From: Microbacteriaceae bacterium
GTDB taxonomy: Bacteria; Actinomycetota; Actinomycetes; Actinomycetales; Microbacteriaceae
Assembly: GCA_025465095.1 (NCBI GenBank)
Contig: JAODME010000012.1
Location: 150,428 to 214,427, forward strand
Direction of reading: 5' to 3'
DNA length: 64,000 bases
Part shown: positions 43,170 to 51,818 of the stretch, in pieces
How positions within the stretch are numbered: the first letter of the stretch is position 1
Layout of the letters: every line of letters starts with the position of its first letter
Translations under genes and position numbers: made by a program
Notes under the pieces: model-generated
The model's input: only the letters and a program-made list of their open reading frames with translations
What the model was told of the DNA's origin: nothing
The model's database searches: none

Positions 43170-44216
43170 ATGGCCGCGACACTGCACGACGTTGCGGCCG
43201 TCGCCGGCGTATCGATCAAGACTGTCTCCAACGTCGTCAACGACTACGAGCACATTCGTCCTTCCACCAGGGAGAAGGTGCTCAAGGCGATCAGCGAACT
43301 CGACTACCGACCGAACATCTCAGCACGCAGCCTTCGTTCTGGGCGAACCGGGGTCATCGGTCTCGCCCTCCCCGAGCTGAGCCTCAGCTACTTCGCCGAA
43401 CTCGCAGACTCGGTCATCAAGGAGGCGGAGAAGCGAAACCTCGTCGTACTCATCGAGCAGACCGGCGGAGGCGATCGCGACAAGGAGATCAAGCTCCTGT
43501 CGAGTCCGCGGCTGCAGTTGACGGACGGCCTCATCTTCTCCCCGTTGGGCATGGATTCGTCCGACGTGGCGCACCTCAACGTCTCCTACCCGCTCGTGCT
43601 CCTCGGGGAGCGCATTTTCGGTGGACCGGTCGATCACGTCACGATGAAGAACGTGGAGGCGGCAAAGGCGGCAACGCGGCACCTGCTTGACCGCGGCTGC
43701 CGTCGCATTGCCGTAATCGGCGCTCACGAGGGCGAACTCGTCGGCTCGGCCGCACTGCGCGTGCAGGGGTATCGCGAGGCGCTCGACGCCGCGGAAGTTC
43801 CCTTCGATGAGAGCCTGCTCGGCTACGTCATCGAGTGGCACCGACTCGACGGAGCCCGGGCAATGCGAGAGATGATCGCATCCGGCGTGCAGTTCGACGC
43901 CGTGTTCGGGCTGAACGACACGCTCGCCCTCGGCGCTATGCGTGTGCTTCAGGAGGCCGGATTCCGTGTTCCCGAGGACGTGTCGGTCATTGGCTTCGAC
44001 GGGTTGGATGAGACGCGGTACTCGTTGCCTACTCTCTCCACGATCGACCCGGGTCGCGACGAGATCGCCGCGACCGCCGTGCGCGTGCTCGTCGAGCGCA
44101 TCAAGGCACGCAGCGAGCCGATGAAGGGGGAGCCGCACGAACCGGATCCGTTCGAACCGCACCAGTATCGCGCCGAATTCTCGTTGCAGGCGCGCGAATC
44201 CACGGCCGTCGCGTGA
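43170..44216 (+). CDS. LacI-family transcriptional regulator of arabinoside genes
   Basis: This 348-residue repressor has the helix-turn-helix ATLHDVAAVAGVSIKTVSNV (about 3-22) followed by the hinge and a periplasmic-binding-protein-like sugar domain (about 62-340). It should release its operator on binding a sugar, probably an arabinoside, because the same 9-mer operator sits before its own gene and before the GH51 gene. GAGGAG 5 nt before ATG 43170 supports this start over an upstream ATG at 43122. It is followed by decayed sequence and then the GH51 gene on the same strand. Confidence 0.92.
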   Translation: MAATLHDVAAVAGVSIKTVSNVVNDYEHIRPSTREKVLKAISELDYRPNISARSLRSGRTGVIGLALPELSLSYFAELADSVIKEAEKRNLVVLIEQTGGGDRDKEIKLLSSPRLQLTDGLIFSPLGMDSSDVAHLNVSYPLVLLGERIFGGPVDHVTMKNVEAAKAATRHLLDRGCRRIAVIGAHEGELVGSAALRVQGYREALDAAEVPFDESLLGYVIEWHRLDGARAMREMIASGVQFDAVFGLNDTLALGAMRVLQEAGFRVPEDVSVIGFDGLDETRYSLPTLSTIDPGRDEIAATAVRVLVERIKARSEPMKGEPHEPDPFEPHQYRAEFSLQARESTAVA

Positions 44217-44259
44217 CCGGGCCCCACTGAGCGTCGAACCGCATAAGGCGAGCACCGTG

Positions 44260-44410
44260 CCGAGGTTGAATGTCGTGGCGATCGTGTCCGAGCCGAACGG
44301 CAACACCCTCGCGGCCATGTACTCGGCGTTGGCGCTCTCGGTAACGGGCGTGCCGTAACAGTCCCAGGAGTTCAAGCCCATCGGCGGGGAGGCGGAGGGT
44401 GACTTCCCAG
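44260..44410 (-). pseudogene. remnant of a GH27-type glycosidase N-terminus
   Basis: On the minus strand 44283-44387 translates to PPMGLNSWDCYGTPVTE, then ANAEYMAARVLPFGSDT. Actinobacterial and other GH27 enzymes (alpha-galactosidase or beta-L-arabinopyranosidase) begin with PPMGWNSWDCYG, a TEDEV-like stretch and LLPxGWDT. Here Trp is Leu, about four residues are missing after TE, and the similarity stops after SDT where the barrel should continue. The frame then runs into the antisense of lacI. It is best read as a truncated, decayed gene whose promoter carried the operator pair at 44499-44523. Confidence 0.55.
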
Positions 44411-44498
44411 AGCTAGCGCCGGAGACGCCGGAATTGCAACGTGGGAAATATGACGGCTCTCGACTTGATTTCCTTTTCCGCGCGCGCCTATCCTGTTC

Positions 44499-44507
44499 CA
44501 ACGTTGT
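44499..44507. promoter_or_regulatory. LacI-type operator, copy 2
   Basis: CAACGTTGT at 44499-44507 is 16 bp from copy 3, centre to centre, making a double site that would face the lost minus-strand glycosidase gene. Confidence 0.72.
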
Positions 44508-44513
44508 CGATAC

Positions 44514-44523
44514 ACAACGTTGT
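44514..44523. promoter_or_regulatory. LacI-type operator, copy 3
   Basis: ACAACGTTGT (44514-44523) is a perfect 10-bp palindrome and is 205 bp from copy 4, a distance that allows looping by a LacI tetramer or dimer pair. Confidence 0.75.
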
Positions 44524-44717
44524 AAATTCTCAGTGGTCATTGATGCCCAGCCCGGTTCGGTGAAGGATCGATAGCCGGGGTGTCGTGCGGCATGAAAGGG
44601 GAGTGAGCATGGAAGACCACGGCATCGGCTGGACCGGACGCCACATGACCCGGTTGTGCTTCACGGTCGACAGACTCTACCGGCCGCGCGTCGGTCGACC
44701 ACGTGATCATGACTGAT

Positions 44718-44729
44718 TACAACGTTGTA
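44718..44729. promoter_or_regulatory. LacI-type operator, copy 4 (upstream of GH51)
   Basis: TACAACGTTGTA (44718-44729) is a perfect 12-bp palindrome, the longest of the four, placed 20 bp before the GH51 start codon. Binding there would block transcription of the arabinofuranosidase gene directly. Confidence 0.78.
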
Positions 44730-44749
44730 GAGAATAGGATGAGGACCGC

Positions 44750-46288
44750 ATGACCTCCGCAAGAATCGTCATCGACCGCACCGCGGTCGTCGCACCTATC
44801 GACCGCCGCATCTTCGGATCATTCGTCGAGCACCTGGGAAGGTGCGTCTACGACGGAATCTACGAACCGGGTCACGTCACCGCGAACGAAGAAGGATTCC
44901 GGCTCGACGTCGTCGACCTCGTCAAGGAACTCGGGTCAACCACCATCCGCTATCCCGGCGGCAACTTCGTCTCCGGCTACCGCTGGGAAGACGGCGTCGG
45001 GCCACGCGAGAACCGACCGGTGCGTCGTGACCTCGCCTGGCATGCGCTCGAGACGAACCAGGTGGGCACCGACGAGTTCGCGCGCTGGTGCAAGCTCACC
45101 GGCTCCGAGCTCATGATGGCCGTGAACCTCGGCACTCGCGGGATCGACGCCGCCCTCGACCTGCTCGAGTACACCAATCATCCCTCCGGCACGGCCCTCA
45201 GCGACCAGCGCATCGCCAACGGCGCCCTCGACCCGTACGACATCCGGATGTGGTGCCTCGGCAACGAAATGGACGGACCATGGCAGACCGGTTACATGAC
45301 GGCCGATGATTACGGCAAAATCGCCGCCCGCACAGCCCAGGCCATGAAGGCCGCAGACAAGAGCCTCGAGCTCGTCGTATGCGGATCGTCCGGATCCGCC
45401 ATGCCAACCTTCGGTGACTGGGAACGCACGGTGCTGGAGCACAGCTACGAGCACGTCGACTACATCTCCTGCCATGCCTACTATCAGGAACGCAAGGGGG
45501 ACCTCGGCTCCTTCCTCGCCTCGTCGCTCGACATGCAGTACTTCATCGAGACGGTCGTCGCGACCGCCGACCACGTGAAGCACAAGCTGAAGAGCAGCAA
45601 GACGATCAAGCTCTCATTCGACGAGTGGAACATCTGGTACCTCGACGAGCACCGGGTTTCCGACGAGGTCAACGAAGAGTGGCCGATCGCTCCGCGACAA
45701 CTCGAAGACGTCTACTCGGTCGCCGACGCCGTCGTTCTCGGCAACCTGCTCATCACCCTGCTGAAAAACCACGATCGGGTCGGGTCGGCCTCTCTCGCCC
45801 AGCTCGTCAACGTGATCGCCCCGATCATGACCGAGCCCGGTGGGCCCGCCTGGCGCCAGACCACGTTCTTCCCGTTCTCGGTGACGTCGCGGCTCGCTCG
45901 CGGTGAGGTGCTGCGTCCGCGCATCGACGTCGAAACGTACGCGACGACGGTCTATGGAGACGCGCCGCTCGTCGACGCCGTCGCGACCGTCGACGCCGAA
46001 GTCGGCAAGTCCGCACTATTCCTCGTGAACCGCAGCCAGACCGAGTCCATAGAGGTATCGATCGACGTGGCAGGGCTGGCCGCAACCGCGATCGATGAAG
46101 CGCTCACCCTTCACGACGACGACGTGTACGCGAAGAACACCCTCCCGAACCGGGAGCGGGTCGGCCTTCGGGATCTCCCCGGTGCCGTACTCGAGGGTGG
46201 CACCCTCACCGTCACGCTTGCCCCCGTCTCCTGGTCCGCGATCGCGCTCGGCGGGCGGGCGACCACGGCCACGATCGTCACCGACTAG
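44750..46288 (+). CDS. alpha-L-arabinofuranosidase, GH51
   Basis: This 512-residue enzyme releases arabinose from arabino-oligosaccharides. It has the GH51 TIM barrel followed by a beta-sandwich (about 385-505). The acid/base is Glu173 in LGNEMDGPW and the nucleophile Glu292 in SFDEWNIWY, matching the family positions near 175 and 294. There is no signal peptide, so it acts in the cytoplasm on imported oligosaccharides. ATGAGGA lies just before ATG 44750, and the 12-bp LacI operator sits 20 bp upstream, so arabinoside induction is likely. The uptake system once beside it seems to be lost. Confidence 0.95.
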   Translation: MTSARIVIDRTAVVAPIDRRIFGSFVEHLGRCVYDGIYEPGHVTANEEGFRLDVVDLVKELGSTTIRYPGGNFVSGYRWEDGVGPRENRPVRRDLAWHALETNQVGTDEFARWCKLTGSELMMAVNLGTRGIDAALDLLEYTNHPSGTALSDQRIANGALDPYDIRMWCLGNEMDGPWQTGYMTADDYGKIAARTAQAMKAADKSLELVVCGSSGSAMPTFGDWERTVLEHSYEHVDYISCHAYYQERKGDLGSFLASSLDMQYFIETVVATADHVKHKLKSSKTIKLSFDEWNIWYLDEHRVSDEVNEEWPIAPRQLEDVYSVADAVVLGNLLITLLKNHDRVGSASLAQLVNVIAPIMTEPGGPAWRQTTFFPFSVTSRLARGEVLRPRIDVETYATTVYGDAPLVDAVATVDAEVGKSALFLVNRSQTESIEVSIDVAGLAATAIDEALTLHDDDVYAKNTLPNRERVGLRDLPGAVLEGGTLTVTLAPVSWSAIALGGRATTATIVTD

Positions 46289-46399
46289 CCGTTCGAGGGG
46301 CTGGTCGAGCTGAGATTCAACGCGCCGTTCACCGGGGCGGGGCGGCATAGCCGTGCGGGTGCCGGGGTGTGCCGAGCGTGAACGTGCCCGCCGACGGCA

Positions 46400-46520
46400 T
46401 CCGCACATCGACCTGCGGTGACCCGCGGGCCGATCGTCTACGCCCTCGAGCAGTCAGACCCGCCCGAGGGGCTCCATGCGTGCCTGGCTGCCGACGAGCG
46501 GGTAGGGCTCCCCGCGTGGG
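46400..46520 (+). pseudogene. possible remnant of a GH127-type (DUF1680) arabinofuranosidase
   Basis: The 319-bp gap after the GH51 gene contains the reading VTRGPIVYALEQSDPPEGL from GTG 46418. GH127 beta-L-arabinofuranosidases carry a conserved RGPxVYCxEQxDN stretch near their C-terminus, which this resembles. The frame is closed by a stop shortly upstream (46396-46398) and no longer family sequence precedes it. The remaining gap shows nothing else coding; GGAGGT near 46599 belongs to the next gene. This is a suggestive but short match. Confidence 0.35.
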
Positions 46521-46607
46521 ACGGGAAAGGAGGAGAATCGGGCAAACCCGCGCGAACTTCTCCTTCGGATCGCGTCCCCGGATTGAAGGGTCCTCTCTGG
46601 AGGTCGG

Positions 46608-48140
46608 ATGGCCGACACGACGGTAGACGTGCTCGTCGTCGGCGCGGGTCCGACCGGCCTGATGCTCGCGAATTGGCTCGCCAAGTCAGACGTTCAGGTG
46701 ATGATCATCGACTCGAAGCCCGGGCCCACGCGCGAGTCGCGTGCCATCGTCGTGCAGGCGCGAAGCATGGAGATCTATGACCAGCTCGGCATGATCGACG
46801 GCGTGCTGAGAAAGACGACGGATGTCGCCTGGGTCGCCCCCGGCTACCGGAAAAAGCTCATCGGACGGGTTCCGCTCGGAGATCTCGGCACCGGACTCAC
46901 GCCCTATCCCCGGCTGTACATGCTGGAGCAGAGCGAGAACGAGGCCCTGCTGGTCGATAATCTGCGTCGAATGGGCGGCGCCGTGCGGTGGAACCGGTCT
47001 CTCGACTCGCTCGAGGTAGATTCCGCCGGCAGGGTGGTCGCGGAAATCTCGGGTGTGAGCGGCGGCGAGAGCATTCACGCGCGATACTGCGTCGGCGCGG
47101 ACGGCAGCAACTCGCTCGTGCGAAGGCTCCGCAAGATACCGTTCGAGGGCAGGACGAACGGACACGTGTTTTACGTCTGTGATGCCATGCGAGTGAACGG
47201 ACTCGCGGACGACGCGGTGAACGTGCGGCCAGCGGGTGCGGAGTTCCTCCTCACCTTCCCGATGGGCGGGAACCGGCATCATCGGTTGATCGGGATCGTT
47301 CGCTCGCGCCGGGAAGCTGATGCGGCCGGGGTCGTCGAAGCCGCGATACGCCCGTGGCTGGAGCGGACCTTCGGTGTCACGTGGGGTGAGTCCACTTGGT
47401 TCTCGACCTACCGCGTTCATCATCGCGTGGCAGCCGTTTTCCGCGAGGGGCCCTTCTTTCTCGCCGGCGACGCCGCGCACGTGCACTCGCCCGTCGGCGC
47501 GCAGGGCATGAACACGGGCCTACAGGATGCCCACAATCTCGCGCTGAAACTCGCCGACGTCGTTTCCGGTCGGGCGTCGGATGCCTCGCTCGACGGATAT
47601 GAGGCGGAGCGCAGGCCGGTCGCGCGGCGGCTCGTCAGCACCACCGATCGTGTCTTTGTCGCGGTGACCTCCCGGTGCCTCGTCGCGCGGTTTGCCAGGC
47701 GGTGGGTCTTTCCAGCCGTGGCAGGGGTTGCCGTGCGGGTCGTGCCCCGCCTGCCCGGCGCCTCCCGGCTGTTCGGCTATGTCTCGCAGGTGCGCATCCA
47801 CTACTGGATGAGCGGCGCCCCTCTAGCGGGCCCTCGCGGGCCGCGGGGCGCGATCGTCGGCCGCAGACTGCCGTGGACGGGGGAGAACTTCGAGGTGCTT
47901 CGCGATGCGACCTGGCAGATCCACGTGTACGGCAGCTCCGACCCGGCGATCGCGGAGCGGATCGGCTGCGGCCTGCACCTGCCGGTGCATCGGTTCCGCT
48001 CGGCGAGATCGTCTCGGCTGCAGGTAGGCGTCTACTACCTCGTGCGCCCCGATGGCTTCGTCGCTGCGGCGGCGGTGTCATCAGAGGCGGCCGCGGCATT
48101 CCCGCGCGCGCTCCCGGATCGCTGGTCCGCCACGAGCTAG
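46608..48140 (+). CDS. FAD-dependent monooxygenase (PheA/TfdB type)
   Basis: This 510-residue flavoprotein hydroxylase has the FAD loop VVGAGPTGLMLANWLAKS (about 10-27), the DG motif in YCVGADGSNSLVRR (about 160-173) and the GD motif FFLAGDAAHVHSPVGAQGMN (about 284-303). A C-terminal thioredoxin-like domain (about 400-510) is present. Such enzymes hydroxylate phenols, polyketides or antibiotics such as rifampicin. Substrate is unknown. GGAGGT is 4 nt before ATG 46608. It is not coupled to the GH51 gene. Confidence 0.92.
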   Translation: MADTTVDVLVVGAGPTGLMLANWLAKSDVQVMIIDSKPGPTRESRAIVVQARSMEIYDQLGMIDGVLRKTTDVAWVAPGYRKKLIGRVPLGDLGTGLTPYPRLYMLEQSENEALLVDNLRRMGGAVRWNRSLDSLEVDSAGRVVAEISGVSGGESIHARYCVGADGSNSLVRRLRKIPFEGRTNGHVFYVCDAMRVNGLADDAVNVRPAGAEFLLTFPMGGNRHHRLIGIVRSRREADAAGVVEAAIRPWLERTFGVTWGESTWFSTYRVHHRVAAVFREGPFFLAGDAAHVHSPVGAQGMNTGLQDAHNLALKLADVVSGRASDASLDGYEAERRPVARRLVSTTDRVFVAVTSRCLVARFARRWVFPAVAGVAVRVVPRLPGASRLFGYVSQVRIHYWMSGAPLAGPRGPRGAIVGRRLPWTGENFEVLRDATWQIHVYGSSDPAIAERIGCGLHLPVHRFRSARSSRLQVGVYYLVRPDGFVAAAAVSSEAAAAFPRALPDRWSATS

Positions 48141-48252
48141 CCGGAGTCGCGCGCCTCGCCAGGATGCAACCGTGCTCGATCAGACGCCCGGTGGCCAGCT
48201 CGGCTTCCGCGGCATCTCCTACCTTGCCACGGACGAAATTCTCGGCTCGCCC

Positions 48253-49692
48253 CTAGACCGCTCGTTCTTCGATGATGCGCCGGTATTCCAAGGCGCTGTC
48301 TTTCAGGGTGCGCTCCTGGCTGACGTAGTCGACCCGCACGAGGCCGAAGCGCTTGTCGTAGCCCCATGCCCACTCGAAGTTGTCCATGAGCGACCAGTAG
48401 AAGTAGCCCTTGACGTCGATGCCGTCATCGATCGCGTCGAGGATCGCGTCGAGGTGCGCGCGCAGGAACTCTATCCTGTCCGCGTCGTGCACAGTCCCGT
48501 CTTCGGCGACGACGTCGTTGTAGGCGGCACCGTTCTCCGTCACGTAGAGCGACACTCCGGCGGATGCCGTGTACTCGTCGTTGATGCGGCGCAGCAGCCG
48601 AGTGAGGCCCTCCGGTTGCACCTCCCAGTCCATTGCCGTCACCGGCAGTCCTCGGCGGTGCATGTGCACGCCCTCCGCGGCGGGGAAGGGGGAACGCTTG
48701 GGGCGTTCGGAGGGCGCGGCGGTGGTGATGGCCCTCCGTGCGGGTGTGCCGCTCACCGCGTCGCCGTGGTAGTAGTTCACGCCGAGCACATCGACCGGCG
48801 CCGAAATGATTTCCAGGTCACCTGAGCGAATGTGACGCTCGAGGCCGAACGCGGAGACGTCCTGCAACACGTCCTCCGGATAGGAGCCGCGAAAGATCGG
48901 GTCGAGGAAGAAGCGGTTGAACTGCCCGTCGATGCGGCGGGCGGCGTCCATGTCGCGCTCATCCGTCGCGTCGACGGGGTCGGCGACAGTGAGGTTGAGG
49001 GTGATGCCGAGCTCGAGGGCGTCGTCGCGGCTGCGCAGCTCCTGCGTCGTGAGCCCGTGGGCGAGAAGCAGGTGGTGCGCCGCGGCCAGGCCAGCCGCGG
49101 GCTTCTGAATACCGGGAGCGTGCTCGCCAGAGACGTAGCCGACGAAGGAGGAGCACCACGGTTCGTTGAGGGTCGTCCATGCCTCGACCCGGTCGCCGAG
49201 CACGTCGTGCACGGTCGCCGCGTACTCGGTGAACAGGTACGCCGTGTCGCGGTTGGTCCAGCCGCCTTTGTCCTCGAGGGCCTGGGGCAGGTCCCAGTGG
49301 TACAGGGTCAGCCAGGGCTTGATGTTCTTTTCCAGCAACTCGTCGACGAGTTTCGAGTAGAAGGCGAGGCCCTTCTTGTTGACGCGGCCGCCGTCCGGCC
49401 GCACCCGTGACCACGAGGTCGAGAACCGATAGGTCTGAAGTCCGAGGTCGGCCATGAGGGAGACGTCCCCCTTGTAGCGGTTGTAGTGATCGCAGGCGAC
49501 CTCGCCGCTCTGGCCGCGCACGACGGCGCCGGGCACTCGAGCGAAGGCGTCCCAGATGGAGTCGGTGCGGCCCTCCTCGTGGGCAGCGCCCTCGATCTGA
49601 TACGCCGCCGTGGCGACGCCGAACAGGAAGTCGGCGGGGAAGTCGCGGCTCTCGACATCCCTCCGCCTCGATGCTGCGAACCTCTGGGTCAT
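48253..49692 (-). CDS. beta-glucosidase, GH1
   Basis: This 479-residue retaining glycosidase has the acid/base Glu177 in LNEPW and the nucleophile Glu386 in VTENGAAYND, plus the N-terminal FLFGVATAAYQIEGA. It hydrolyses beta-glucosides or beta-galactosides in the cytoplasm (no signal peptide). ATG 49690-49692 follows directly on a decayed end of a sugar ABC permease gene, so this gene was probably the last of an uptake operon now largely lost. No CAACGTTG site lies upstream, so a different regulator controlled it. Confidence 0.93.
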   Translation of the reverse strand: MTQRFAASRRRDVESRDFPADFLFGVATAAYQIEGAAHEEGRTDSIWDAFARVPGAVVRGQSGEVACDHYNRYKGDVSLMADLGLQTYRFSTSWSRVRPDGGRVNKKGLAFYSKLVDELLEKNIKPWLTLYHWDLPQALEDKGGWTNRDTAYLFTEYAATVHDVLGDRVEAWTTLNEPWCSSFVGYVSGEHAPGIQKPAAGLAAAHHLLLAHGLTTQELRSRDDALELGITLNLTVADPVDATDERDMDAARRIDGQFNRFFLDPIFRGSYPEDVLQDVSAFGLERHIRSGDLEIISAPVDVLGVNYYHGDAVSGTPARRAITTAAPSERPKRSPFPAAEGVHMHRRGLPVTAMDWEVQPEGLTRLLRRINDEYTASAGVSLYVTENGAAYNDVVAEDGTVHDADRIEFLRAHLDAILDAIDDGIDVKGYFYWSLMDNFEWAWGYDKRFGLVRVDYVSQERTLKDSALEYRRIIEERAV

Positions 49693-49693
49693 C

Positions 49694-49790
49694 GCTCTGC
49701 CGCTCCCTACATGATTTCCGAAATGAGTTGTTTTCCCGCCACGACGAATAGTACGAGCAACGGGATCGTCGCCATGACGTCGACTGTGCG
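49694..49790 (-). pseudogene. C-terminal remnant of a carbohydrate ABC permease
   Basis: On the minus strand the short stretch just before the GH1 gene reads TVDVMATIPLLVLFVVAGKQ, then LISEIM, a TAG stop, and GAA. MalG-type sugar permeases end in a helix IPVLVLFxxxQRQIVxGIM followed by QGAVKG. The TAG stands where CAG (Gln) is expected. Only this last helix remains; further upstream the frame enters the antisense of the DHA2 transporter. The match is short but its position directly before GH1 is typical of oligosaccharide operons. Confidence 0.55.
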
Positions 49791-49869
49791 CACCGGCCGG
49801 GAGGGTGCCCTTGCATACATCCGGCGCAACGGTGCACGTCGGGCGACGGATCGTGCTCGTCGGCACGGA

Positions 49870-51660
49870 CTACTCCGTCGGGCGGCCACTGCCCGTTGCG
49901 GGCTCCGGAGCGCCGGAACCGAGGACGGCTCCGGTCGACATGCTCGGCTCGACGAGAGCGCCTGTCGCGTTGGCCGCCTGCTGTGCGATGACCGCGGCAT
50001 CTGCATCCGCGTTCTCCTGCAGCGCCGACTTCTCGCGAAGCGGCGTCGCCTTGAGGAAGAAGCTCAGCGCGAAGGCCACGAGTACGACACCGAGACTCAC
50101 GAAGAACACCGTGACGGTCGCCGTCGCGAAGCTGTCGAGGAACGGAGCCGCCAGGCGAGGGTCGGACGAGTTGAGGAACGACGTGTCGCCGTCCAGAGCT
50201 GAGCCGAGAGCCGAAGGGTTGGCGAGCATCTCTAGGATTTGGGCGTTCGCGGGATCCGCGCGCACGCCGGGGTCGCTGGCGACAGCGGCGAGCTCACGCT
50301 GCGTGGCCGGGTTCGAGAACACGTCGCGCAGCACCTCGGGTATGCGGCTGAACAGCACCGAGAAGATGATCGCCGTGCCGAGAGTGCCGCCGATCTGGCG
50401 GAAGAAAGTGGAACCGGATGTCGCGACGCCGATGTCGCGCGGGCCGACCGAGTTCTGGCTTGCGAGGGTGAGCGTCTGCATGAGCTGACCGAGACCGAGA
50501 CCGACCAGCAGCATCCCGATCATCATGAACCAGACCGGTTTGTCTGCCGACGCCCAGGTGAAGTAGTAGAACCCGGCAGCCATGAACCCGGTTCCGACGA
50601 TGGGGAAGACCTTGTACTTGCCCGTGCGGCTGATCAGCTGCCCGCTCACGATCGACGAGATCATCAGTCCAAGGATCATCGGCAGCATCAGGAAGCCGCT
50701 CTCGGTTGGGGTCGCGCCGTTCACGAGCTGCAGGTAGAGCGGAATGGTCATCATCGCGCCGAACATCCCGAAGCCGACGAGCACACCGAGGATGGTCGCC
50801 ATTCGAAAGGTCGGGGAGCGGAACAGCTTCAATGGGATGAGGGCGTCGTCGCCCATGAGCTTCTCGGCGAGGACGAAACCGGCGATTCCGAGCGCGCCGA
50901 TCACGTAGCAGGCGACCGCGATGCCCGAGCCCCAGCCCCACTCGCGTCCCTGCTCGGCGATGAGCAGGAGCGGCACCGCGGCGACGATGACGGTCGCGGC
51001 GCCCCACCAATCGATGCGCACGGGGCGCTTGGTGTGCGGGATGTGCAGGAACTTGAGCACGACGGCGAGCGCGATGATGCCGATGGGGAGGTTGATCAGG
51101 AACACCCAGCGCCAGCCGGTGACGAACAGGATCTCGGATGCCCCGGCGAAGAACCCACCGATGAGTGGGCCGATGACGCTCGAGACGCCGAACACCGCAA
51201 GGAAGTAGCCCTGGTACTTGGCTCGTTCCCGTGGCGCGAGCATGTCGCCCATGATGGTGAGCGGCAGGGCCATCAGGCCGCCGGCGCCGAGCCCCTGCAC
51301 GGCGCGGAAGATCGCGAGTTCGTACATGCTCGTCGCGAGGCCAGCGAGGAGGGATCCCAGCAGGAAGATCGCGATCGCGACGATGAAGAGCGGGCGGCGC
51401 CCGAAGATGTCGCTGAGCTTGCCGTAGATGGGGGTGCTGATCGTGGAGACGATGAGATACGCGGTCGTGACCCACGCCTGAAGACTCAACCCGTCGAGGT
51501 CGTCGCCGATAGTTCGCATCGAGGTCCCGACGATCGTCTGGTCGAGGGCGGACAGGAACATGCCGGCCATCAGACCGAAGATCACGAACAGGATCTGGCG
51601 GTGGGTCATCGCGGGGTCTGAGACGACCTGTGCGCTTGCATTCGAGTCGACGCGTGACAT
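49870..51660 (-). CDS. MFS transporter, DHA2 (EmrB/QacA) multidrug exporter
   Basis: This 596-residue transporter has fourteen hydrophobic helices, motif C-like GPLIGGFFAG (about 170-179), and the MFS loop GKLSDIFGRRPL (about 84-95). A long extracytoplasmic loop lies before the last helix (about 455-520), and the C-terminal tail is Ala/Pro/Gly-rich. It expels hydrophobic drugs using the proton gradient. No regulator is adjacent. ATG 51658-51660 is used because the frame further upstream has no coding signature. It is divergent from the VanY gene. Confidence 0.93.
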   Translation of the reverse strand: MSRVDSNASAQVVSDPAMTHRQILFVIFGLMAGMFLSALDQTIVGTSMRTIGDDLDGLSLQAWVTTAYLIVSTISTPIYGKLSDIFGRRPLFIVAIAIFLLGSLLAGLATSMYELAIFRAVQGLGAGGLMALPLTIMGDMLAPRERAKYQGYFLAVFGVSSVIGPLIGGFFAGASEILFVTGWRWVFLINLPIGIIALAVVLKFLHIPHTKRPVRIDWWGAATVIVAAVPLLLIAEQGREWGWGSGIAVACYVIGALGIAGFVLAEKLMGDDALIPLKLFRSPTFRMATILGVLVGFGMFGAMMTIPLYLQLVNGATPTESGFLMLPMILGLMISSIVSGQLISRTGKYKVFPIVGTGFMAAGFYYFTWASADKPVWFMMIGMLLVGLGLGQLMQTLTLASQNSVGPRDIGVATSGSTFFRQIGGTLGTAIIFSVLFSRIPEVLRDVFSNPATQRELAAVASDPGVRADPANAQILEMLANPSALGSALDGDTSFLNSSDPRLAAPFLDSFATATVTVFFVSLGVVLVAFALSFFLKATPLREKSALQENADADAAVIAQQAANATGALVEPSMSTGAVLGSGAPEPATGSGRPTE

Positions 51661-51818
51661 GAATTCTCGTTCTGGTTGTGCCGGGAAGGAGGGGCGACGG
51701 CGAACCGCGGCGGTGCGACAATTTTGCGCAGACTGCAAAGTTACACGGTGAGCAAGTCGTTCACAACCCGCTTCCGGCGGCGATACCGCGGCAGCGACCG
51801 CGCCGTAGGATCGACGGC

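Larger units (their letters stand above)
44217..44749. other. 533-bp non-coding stretch with gene remains and operators
   Basis: This gap between the LacI gene and the GH51 gene holds, on the minus strand, a fragment that reads like a GH27-type glycosidase N-terminus, three CAACGTTGT operator copies, and a 35-codon frame at 44609-44716 with AAGGGGAG before its ATG. The small frame resembles nothing I know and may be chance. The region looks like a former divergent promoter area whose minus-strand gene has been lost. Confidence 0.55.

Noticed and set aside
44609..44716. 35-codon frame with a good ribosome site in the gap before GH51
   Set aside because: No family resemblance and it lies in decayed DNA between operators; kept only as a remark in the gap entry.
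46608..48140. FAD monooxygenase, 2-oxoglutarate oxygenase and DrrAB as parts of an antibiotic gene cluster
   Set aside because: They are far apart, on different strands, and no polyketide, peptide or terpene synthase is present in the window.
50239..51621. 460-codon plus-strand frame opposite the DHA2 transporter
   Set aside because: Asp/Glu/His/Arg-rich antisense of hydrophobic helices, a standard artefact.
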